Assembly (NCBI RefSeq): GCF_000208865.1
Contig: NC_018395.1
Span: 899,920 to 963,919, forward strand
Direction of reading: 5' to 3'
Origin: Neospora caninum Liverpool
Taxonomy: Eukaryota > Apicomplexa > Conoidasida > Eucoccidiorida > Sarcocystidae
Length of the DNA: 64,000 nt
Positions 57,301-64,000 of this stretch are shown in pieces (within the stretch, counting starts at the first letter, position 1; each line of letters starts with the position of its first letter). A model generated the notes under the pieces. The model was given only the letters and a program-made list of their open reading frames with translations, searched no databases and was not told the origin of the DNA. A program made the translations under genes and the position numbers.

Positions 57301-60300
57301 TTCTGCCCCCAGAAACGTCTCCTCGGGACTCCGAACGGCTCGGTTCTACACAATCCTCGCCGCAACGCGGCGGCAGAACGCCCGGGCAGTCCTTCGGCGG
57401 GGCCCGGGGGCGCGGCACAAAAACCCTAGGGAGAACAAAGGGGAGAGAGACAGAAGAGAGACAGGAGAGAGACAGGAGAGAGACAGGAGACAGCCAGGAG
57501 AGACAGCACGACCAGAAAGGTGTTTGTTACGTTTCTCCTCGCTCACCGTACACTCGTTTTTTATGAAAGGGAGTGCATCCATGCAGATTTCGAGTGTCCA
57601 TCTCCGCAAGTTGCTGGCGTAGGAGGGGAACTCCTTCTCCAGCTGCTGCGCCCAAGACTGGATGAAGGCGTCGACTCCCCGGCGGTCTCTGTCCTCGAGG
57701 TAGACGACGCCGCAACGGCTGACGGTCGCAGGCGAGGCGTTCGCCAAGCTCTGAAAGAAAGCGAAGGCAAGAGAGGAGACTCTCGCGATCGCAGGAGCCG
57801 CGAGCGGCAAGGCGAAGACGCTGGGGTGACTGCGACAAGAGAAGACCCGACGAACAGCCGTGAAGGGAAACGGAAGAGCCCTTTAGACCTGTGCACGGCA
57901 AAGACGCGAGAGGGAGAGAACGTGCCAGAAAATCCTTGTGACCGATAGCGTAGAAAACAGAACGGGCATTGGAACCTGCGACAAGGAGTCCATCTTGGAT
58001 GGTGGTACATTGGCGGCGAAATGGACGCCACGCATGCGACTCTTAGGATGAAAACGGCATGCATTAGGCTCGCTGGTGCTCGAGGCAGGTGCGACCATGG
58101 CGTGCGGTCGACGGGCGTCGCCTCGACTTTTGCGTAACCCGCGTAAAGAGGCAAGGCCTCTTCTTCGGACGCCGCTGAAACGAGGTGCGTTCCCTGTTCT
58201 CGCCTCTTCTTTGGCGGGATTGCCTTTGCGCCCTGCCTCCCTTCTCTCCGCAGTTCTTTCCGACGTACATCGACTTCAAACACAAACGTCAACGACGGCG
58301 GCAACTTCGTCCTTTCCCCACTGGTTAGACACAAAACCTTGTTGTCGTCAAGCGCCGAGTTCAGGTTTTCGACCCACAAGGCGTCCAAGGGGCCGTCGAA
58401 CACGAACCATTTGCGCCCTGCCTCCTGCGCGGCCTTCCGCACTTCCTGCACGACGCGCAGACCCCGACAAGGTGAACAGAGAGAAGCGTGAGAGCATGCC
58501 CAGAGAGAGACAGAACTGTTGTAGAGAGACCGAACCTTTTGCGAGAGAGACCGAACCTTTTAAGAGAGAGAGAACCCCTTCCAGAAAGAGAAAGAACAGT
58601 TCTGAACGCGAGTGGCAGCACCTTTTCACAACAGAGATTCCTTTGAGAACATCGACGCCCACCATGCCGACAATGCCATCTGTCCATTCCTTTGTAGCCT
58701 CGTTGGTTTCGCCAAACAGGGAAGCGAGCTCGAGAGCCTTCGGATTCACTTTGACGATCCGAGTCGCTCCTCCGGCATCTTGGTCAGTTGACAGGTTCTG
58801 CCTTTCGCTCTCTTGTTCGCTTTCGCCTTCCGTCTCCTCGCCATGGCCCACGGACCTTTGCGCGAGATCGGTCATGGCCGCCGCCAAGACTGAAATGCAC
58901 GAAGTTTTCCCGGTCCCCGGTGCTCCCACCTGAAACAGTTGGAACGCGCACAAGAAACCGCATTCGGCATTCTCGTCGGCTCAATGGCTCGCCGCCCTCC
59001 GCAGCATTTCAAACCTCTGAGAAGAACTCCCCTGGACAAACGCCCTGATATCTACACACTCGACAGAACGTCAGAAGAGAGAAATACCATCCACTGATCC
59101 TGACACCCTCGGCCCAAGGCTTGAAGCCAGCAGTGGCTCAAATTCGGTGTGTTTGCATGCCTTCTCCTGGATATAAACACAAGCATATATACATGTATGT
59201 ATCGTGAGGAAGAGATGGACATTGACATGGACTCAGGCATACAGAAAGCGGAGATCAGCTGGATACGTGGCGGGAGACACACACACACACACATACGCAT
59301 ACATACACCAGTACCCACGTCGCTGAGCGTGTGTGTCTGCCGGGTCAAACGGTAAGGTGGGCGTCGAACGAGGAGGAGGGAGGCCTATATTCGGATATAT
59401 GTGAAATAGCCGACAGATGCAAAGTGCGTTTTCGATGTGTCTATCGGCAGCTTACCACCATGACGCCGACTCGCGCACTTTGTGTCTCGTGAAGCTGCAG
59501 CGCCTTCGTCACCATCGTGTCCGAAACTTGCATGTCTCTTCTTCTCAGCTCCGCCTCTATGGCCTTCTTGAGCAGCAGAGACTGCGGCGCACCCACAGCG
59601 CACTCGGGGAAGGTGTCCGAAACGAGACCGAGGAAAACGGGACAGTCTCCCTCCAGCAACCTCGGTAGGGTCGTCGCAGTCACGGCTGTAACGAGGAGAT
59701 AATCTTCGTCTGTCGTGGCCAAAGTTTTTTCTTTCAGAGAGGCTGAACGGAAAAGCAGGCGAACAAAAGCCGCCTGGAGCGCATGCAGAGCGCTCGGCGT
59801 TCGACTCAGACTTCAGGCGGAAATCTCCAGAGTCGAGGCGACGCAGGCCGCCTCGCGAGACGGGGGTTTGCCTCCGGGAGCTTGAGGTAAGGAACTCGAT
59901 CCGTCCGGAGGAGAAACTATTTCCGAGTAGGAAGCAAAGGCAGGAGGGAACGTAGGGCCGAGAAGAAGAGGGAGACGAAGGGAACAGGTGAATCCGAAGA
60001 AAAGGCGAGGCAAAGATAGGAGAAGAAGCTGCACGCCCAATCACAAGCTCTGAGGGGCGAAGAGAGAGCAGGAGAGAGGAACCGTCACTCAGAGAGAAAG
60101 AAATAACGAGAGCGTAGGGCGAGCGAACGAGGAGAAATGAAAAGGGACGAGCGAGGGGGAGTGAACAAAACCTCAACAGAGAGGAACGAAAAACGCCTGA
60201 CGAGCTCCAATTAAAAAACGTGCTTTCCTGCCGCGGTCTCTCACCGGCGCGCGAGAGAACAGACTTCACGGCTCGCATGCCAAAGTCGTAGTGAGGCTGA

Positions 60301-61943
60301 TCACTCAGCTGCTTCGCCGCAGCCTCGAAGACAGTGATGAGCTTCTTCGCCAGCGTCTCGGCAGTTCGGAAGCCGCTGAGAGCAATGCAAAAAGGGGGAA
60401 AACCAAGTCTCAGCCAGGACCCGACTTGACTCGCCTGAGCCCACGAGCTCATTCACACAGAACGCAGAGGGATGAAAGCAATCTGCCTCACGACTCAAAT
60501 TATATTATCTCTGCACACACATAAGCATGATCATACATCCATGTGCGTATATATATACATATATACATACACAAAAAGATACATATACAAAAATATACAT
60601 ATATATATATATATATGTGCATTTGTGCGATGCAGTGTGTCGTTTTGGTTAAGGGAAAATGGCTTTTTTCAGCTTGTGCAGTCGTTTCGCGTGTCCGTGT
60701 GCCGCGGCCGATTTACGGTGGTCGGGTACCTCGAAAACAGCGTAACTTCTGCGATTCGCACGAGGTCTGGTGCGACCATTGCGACGGGCCGGAAAAGAGA
60801 CTTCAGATTTTCCGGGAGTTCTGCGCGCCCCGCGTATCCTGGATTCATCGAGACGAAGACGCCGTACCTAAACCATCGAAAATACCGACACAGACACACA
60901 ACTCATGCATGGCAATACAGATTGATACACATGTATTCACCTAAGTACATGCATATATACACATATATACACATGTACATATATATATATAGACAGATAT
61001 GGTCCTTAATATGTCCACTTACTCGGATTTGGATGTCTATTTCTCTGTACGTGGTTTTAGGTTTCGATCGAGCTTTCTTCGACCTCACGAAACTGCTTCA
61101 CACGCATCTGGCGCCTCTGCATGCGTATGTGTATGCATATGAACCAGTGTCCTTTTAGAGGTGAACAGCGGTGTTTCGCGAGGCTGTCGCACCGTTTGTT
61201 GAGCCGAATGTTTCTGCCTTCGAACTCGAACTCGTCGAGATTCGCTCGTGCCGCTGTCTGTACACTTCGCATTTGCTGGGCAACGACGGACAAGACTTCG
61301 ACGTCAATTCGATTGAATTCGTCAAGGCAGGACCAGGCGCCCGCCTGCGCCAAGCCGCTAAATAGCCGCGATGTCATTTGACAGTCGAGCTCGGCGGAGC
61401 AGTTGAACACCACGCACGGAACCCCGACGGCCTTCGCGAGGTCTTTAATCGTCTCGGTTTTGCCTGAAAAGGAAAGGGAAAAAGCAAACAGACGCGGCGC
61501 TCAGCGCAGTCTAGCGCATGCAGAGGACCCGCCCAGGCAAGGTATGAGTCCTGGGGCGAGGCAAATGCGCGCCGCAATAGTCATGGATATCTTTGAAGTT
61601 TAACGCCGCCCGCCAAAGGATGAGACGCGCGGTGAGGTTCGACGGATCACGGTTCTCGCGAACGACAAAAACAACGAAACAGACAGGAAAACGATTAAGA
61701 ACAGACATACGAAGTGCAGGCATTTGAATATATATATATATATATGCATGGGAACATCGTTTCATTTTCTGTCACACTCACTGCCCCGTTCCCTAGATGC
61801 CAGTCACACCCTGCTACGAGACTTCGCGATGGAGAGACGCGTGTAGAACTGTTTCACTAATGTATATCCCTACGGGCATATGTGTGCACATATAGACACA
61901 TGAAGTCCTCCAGGTGTGCTCGTGTGTTGGAACATGCTTCCTG

Positions 61944-61980
<37 letters not shown>

Positions 61981-62288
61981 GTACACATGCAGGCATGCAT
62001 CCCTGCATTCATCCTTAAAGATTTTTCAAAGAAACCGGTTCGTGTTCCCTCTTCCGGCCTTTGCTCCAGAAGACCCACCTGTGCCCGCAGGCCCTGTTGT
62101 CGCGCCTCCATACGATAGCCGCAAAGCTCCAGTGAGGGTCAAGAAACATTTTTCTGTCAGAGGCGTGATCACCAGGCGACGCGGGCACTCTGAAAGTTCG
62201 TACGCGTACTGGAAGCTGTACGAAGGCATTTAACGAAACAAGCAGAAACTCAAATGGAAACGCCGGTCTGTACATGCAAAAACGTCAG

Positions 62289-62319
<31 letters not shown>

Positions 62320-62342
62320 CACATATATATACATATACATAC

Positions 62343-62395
<53 letters not shown>

Positions 62396-64000
62396 CATAT
62401 ATATGTAGGCATGAATTCCTATTTGTGCCCCCCACACGTTTAAACAGAAACATGCAAATATCTCCGCGGAATCTGATTGCAGTGTGAGTGGGTATCGCCA
62501 GGAGGAGAGTGGAGGCGTCGCTCGCTCGGGGGTTGACAGGGAACAGAACGCTCTGTCCGGGTGTCAAAGCCTAGAGGGGTGTCAGAGGAGAGCCCGAGAC
62601 TGGAAAGCTTCAGAGCGGAGCTGCGTCGCCTGACTAGTTTGCAGATTTCTCTCGTTGGTCTTCGCAGTCTCGGTGTCTTGTCGTCTGCACTCTGGTTTTC
62701 TCCGCGTCCGGGTCGCTCCGCGCTGTCGGAAAAGCCGAGGCGTCTGATGTCTCTGCCATCGACGTCTCTCGCGCGATTCCCCCGCCGAGTCGATGCAGCG
62801 CGTCTCGAGCGTTCACTTACCTCATGTCCTGTTGGCGAACAAAGCAGTCGTCGACGTCGGAATTCCAGTAGTACCGAAGATGTTTTTGCCACTCGAACTC
62901 GGAAGACGACGCACACTTTGCTTCTTCCAGGCTCGCAACCACGTCTCTGCGGTGCACGAGCTGCGTAATCAAGGCCTCCGCATGCGACGTCTTCAACGGG
63001 AAACCCTTCCGGCGCTGGAACACCACCAGTCTGAAGACAAGAAAGGGGGGGAAGGAACGAACAAGAGGGACACAGAGCAAGGGGGAAACTTGTAGAAAAC
63101 CGTAGCGTGTATTTGCGGATACTGGCAAATACACGCACCACGCACGCATCGATCCATATATATATATATATATAGGTATGAAGGCGCTATCGATCGAAAG
63201 ACAGAGATATGCATGAATCTGTGTCTATGCCTAGAACTAACTATGTGTGTGTATCTTCTGGTTCTGTTTGTGTGCGCCTCACTGGCACGTGAGGTTGTCA
63301 CTTTTCAAAAATTGTGGAAGCTGAGCACGGCAGCATGGCATGCACACATTGCGAAGCAAAGAACCTGGACACGTCGGTGCGAGCCTGCAGAAACTCGCGC
63401 GGTAGAAAAAAACCGCACAGAGGTCCTTGCGTGTTCCTATAGCTGTCCTCGCCTGCTTCCATGTCCAAATTCGCACCTCCGAAAACTAGCGACACACATA
63501 TATATACCAATATATCCGCACACTTGCACATGTGCATTTCTCCCGAAATCCTTCTGTTTTTCTCCTCTATCGCGACAAGGATACCCCAGTGTCCGGCACT
63601 GTGAGTCCACCGCGCCTTCACTCCTCCCCCGTCGTCTTCTCCTCTCTCTCCTCCCTGCTGGTTTTACCTGGTTATGTTCTCTTCGACTGTCGCTCTGCAC
63701 GCAGCGAGGGTTTCGGGTTTTCTTCCGGTTCCGCCGCTTGTGCTGGACGCTTCGCTGATTCGTCTTTCGCGGCGTTCTTCTGTCCCCTCGAAGCCTTCCA
63801 CTCTGTCTCTTTCCCCGTCTCGCTCCTCGACGCGCCGATCTCTGTCCAGAGCCCGTTCCACCAGGGCGGTGAAGACAAGCGCGTCAGCGAGGGCGAGGCA
63901 CTGGGAGGGATGCTGTCGTAGCCAGTTCAAATAGTTTCTTCCCAAGTTTGCATTTCCCGTCACACTCGCGCGTTTTGTCTCAAAGGCACTGACGGTCTCC
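34570..64000 (-). CDS. DHC: Dynein heavy chain, axonemal type (N-terminus off right edge)
   Basis: Microtubule minus-end motor. I read 38 exons from the right edge to the stop TAA at 34570-34572, giving 3143 residues; phases agree at every junction and the total is a whole number of codons. Usual length is 4000-4600, so about the first 1000+ residues (tail and most of the linker) lie beyond 64000. Six AAA modules, stalk with microtubule-binding domain and the C-terminal domain are all present (separate entries). AAA1 reads [39 protein letters not shown]; the LAQAGAW/LSVVAQQ form is typical of axonemal rather than cytoplasmic dynein 1. The only flagellated stage of coccidia is the microgamete, so expression there is inferred. 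The C-terminus lacks the LSTTGHSTN block of many single-headed inner-arm chains, which leans towards an outer-arm type, with low certainty. Confidence 0.96.
37693..37742. repeat. (TA)n microsatellite, dynein intron
   Basis: About 50 bp of nearly pure TA in the intron between exons 38022-38331 and 37123-37389. Confidence 0.92.
40089..40166. repeat. (TA)n microsatellite, dynein intron
   Basis: Interrupted TA array in the intron 39666-40344, with TGCATA and TGTACA interruptions. Confidence 0.92.
41664..41717. repeat. (TA)n microsatellite, dynein intron
   Basis: Two TA runs separated by a short TACATATGTATAAATG stretch, in the intron 41421-41975. Confidence 0.9.
43352..43706. repeat. Three (TA)n arrays in one dynein intron
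   Basis: Pure TA runs at 43352-43383, 43441-43466 and 43679-43706 in the intron 43097-44116. Confidence 0.92.
44988..45067. repeat. (TA)n microsatellite, dynein intron
   Basis: About 80 bp of TA with CG and TATG interruptions in the intron 44402-45172. Confidence 0.92.
45173..46672 (-). other. Dynein AAA5 with a Ser-rich insert
   Basis: Exons 45753-46672 (920 nt, the largest in the gene) and 45173-45451. [20 protein letters not shown] and [17 protein letters not shown] match AAA5. About 168 residues of Ser/His, then Glu/Gly/Arg-rich sequence (roughly 46390-45885) interrupt the module before [20 protein letters not shown] and [10 protein letters not shown], where other dyneins have a few residues. 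The insert is open throughout and has no obvious splice sites. The second exon has [20 protein letters not shown] and [12 protein letters not shown], again standard. Confidence 0.9.
46235..46366 (-). repeat. Coding tandem repeat (Ser/Ala/Ser/His) in dynein AAA5
   Basis: A purine-rich tandem array with a 24-27 bp unit on the plus strand (GAGGAGTGAGAAGCAGAG plus GAA triplets) is read on the minus strand as SASHSS units separated by Ser runs. At least three near-perfect copies are seen. Unit number is likely to vary between strains. Confidence 0.8.
47152..47190. repeat. (TA)n microsatellite, dynein intron
   Basis: TA run of about 39 bp in the intron 46673-47458. Confidence 0.9.
47459..51063 (-). 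other. Dynein stalk and microtubule-binding domain
   Basis: Exons 50922-51063, 50315-50482, 49123-49584, 48570-48685 and 47459-47664. The coiled-coil 1 helix includes [20 protein letters not shown]. The microtubule-binding domain is in the 462-nt exon: [40 protein letters not shown] and [15 protein letters not shown]. Coiled-coil 2 restarts with [20 protein letters not shown] and ends at [18 protein letters not shown], the entry to AAA5. The 50922 donor and 50482 acceptor (CCGAG) are weak; they were chosen because they keep frame and fit family spacing. Confidence 0.9.
48942..48988. repeat. (TA)n microsatellite, dynein intron
   Basis: TA run of about 47 bp in the intron 48686-49122, between the microtubule-binding exon and coiled-coil 2. 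Confidence 0.9.
51271..51360. repeat. (TA)n microsatellite, dynein intron
   Basis: About 90 bp of TA with regular TG interruptions in the intron 51064-51393, close to the 51394 donor side. Confidence 0.92.
51394..53500 (-). other. Dynein AAA4
   Basis: Exons 53340-53500, 52791-53009, 51992-52262 and 51394-51546. [19 protein letters not shown] precedes Walker A GVEGCGRQSL, split by an intron; the usual form is GVGGSGRQS, so Gly-Gly-Ser is Glu-Gly-Cys here. [10 protein letters not shown] is the Walker B region, and the chain continues [42 protein letters not shown]. All of these match the AAA4 order. Confidence 0.92.
53816..56188 (-). other. Dynein AAA3
   Basis: Exons 55760-56188, 54590-54870 and 53816-54052. 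Walker A is [11 protein letters not shown] (commonly GPTGTGKS), Walker B is [10 protein letters not shown], and [20 protein letters not shown] follows as in other dyneins. [20 protein letters not shown] and [13 protein letters not shown] match the 'LPTP.K.HY.FNLRD' block. The junction 55760/54870 uses donor GTCCGA in phase 0; a GC donor 25 bases earlier was rejected because it breaks frame. Confidence 0.88.
57441..57499. repeat. (GAGAGACAG)n repeat, dynein intron
   Basis: Purine-rich array with a 9-10 bp unit in the intron 57007-57546. Confidence 0.85.
58523..58561. repeat. Direct repeat, 21-bp period, dynein intron
   Basis: AGAGAGACCGAACCTTTT occurs twice with a 3-bp spacer in the intron 58446-58662. 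Confidence 0.85.
60548..60616. repeat. (TA)n microsatellite, dynein intron
   Basis: TA/CA-interrupted array in the intron 60376-60729. Confidence 0.88.
61948..61980. repeat. (TA)n microsatellite, dynein intron
   Basis: TA run in the intron 61464-62078; a second short run lies at 61727-61745. Confidence 0.9.
62289..62406. repeat. (TA)n microsatellite, dynein intron
   Basis: The longest array in the window, about 118 bp of TA with ACA interruptions, in the intron 62216-62820. Confidence 0.92.
62821..64000 (-). other. Dynein linker end leading to AAA1
   Basis: Exons 63668 to beyond 64000 and 62821-63030. The first reads [20 protein letters not shown], matching the dynein 'WL..WP.QV......W' block, then a charged insert. 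The second reads [12 protein letters not shown] and [20 protein letters not shown], which matches the family 'IT.EVHARDV' and 'LRFYW...DDCFVRQ' blocks just before AAA1. The reading frame is open to the right edge, so the exon continues outside the window. Confidence 0.92.

Larger units (their letters stand above)
56446..59742 (-). other. Dynein AAA2
   Basis: Exons 59456-59742, 58663-58929, 58269-58445, 57547-57750 and 56446-57006. The leading helix region reads [20 protein letters not shown]. Walker A is GAPGTGKTS at the start of exon 58663-58929; ATKEWTDGI, then [19 protein letters not shown] follow as the AAA2 Walker B block, and [17 protein letters not shown] matches the conserved [10 protein letters not shown] stretch. 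The last exon carries the AAA2-AAA3 bridge ([19 protein letters not shown]) and a Glu/Gly-rich insert. In AAA2 ATP is normally bound but not hydrolysed. Confidence 0.93.
60245..62215 (-). other. Dynein AAA1 (main ATPase site)
   Basis: Exons 62079-62215, 61193-61463, 60730-60867 and 60245-60375. [18 protein letters not shown] leads to Walker A GPAGTGKTET, which is split by an intron after the first base of the second Gly codon (donor GTGGGT, acceptor TTTTCAG). Walker B is [10 protein letters not shown], and [18 protein letters not shown] follows as sensor 1 region. All ATPase residues usual for AAA1 are in place, so this site should be active. Confidence 0.95.

Overview
The window reads as nuclear DNA of a coccidian apicomplexan, most likely Toxoplasma gondii or a close relative (Neospora, Hammondia). 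The reasons are the genes broken by many GT-AG introns of 200-900 bp, moderately GC-rich exons with long Ser/Ala/Glu/Arg-rich inserts, (TA)n arrays in the introns, and 2-3 kb intergenic gaps. I found no bacterial, viral or mobile-element gene, no CRISPR array and no tRNA or rRNA. The species is an inference; I ran no search.

Layout, left to right: (1) 279-4423, minus: lipin (phosphatidate phosphatase), C-terminal exon(s) off the left edge or not identified. (2) 4424-7045: divergent intergenic/promoter region. (3) 7046-18141, plus: RINT1/Tip20 family tether subunit; exons at both ends are clear, the stretch 14.5-16.9 kb is only partly resolved. (4) 18142-20742: gap with a 20-bp tandem duplication. 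(5) 20743-27556, plus: two-domain AAA ATPase of the AFG2 (SPATA5/SPATA5L1) class, six exons, all phases consistent. (6) 27557-29946: gap that seems to hold a decayed or unrecognised minus-strand gene at about 28.09-29.2 kb. (7) 29947-31722, plus: CDC50/LEM3 flippase chaperone, one exon. (8) 31723-34569: convergent gap. (9) 34570 to beyond 64000, minus: dynein heavy chain, 38 exons read here giving 3143 residues from the end of the linker to the stop codon. Every splice phase agrees across the 9.4 kb of exon sequence.

Lipin (diacylglycerol supply), CDC50 (P4-ATPase partner), RINT1 (ER tether for retrograde vesicles) and an AFG2-type ATPase (ribosome maturation) are housekeeping functions. The dynein is of axonemal type and would serve the flagellated microgamete. 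The genes do not form an operon-like system, and nothing here amounts to a new multi-gene system. The best leads are the possible decayed gene at 28-29 kb, a Ser/His repeat insert inside dynein AAA5, altered ATPase residues in AFG2 D1, and an AT-rich block in a RINT1 intron.
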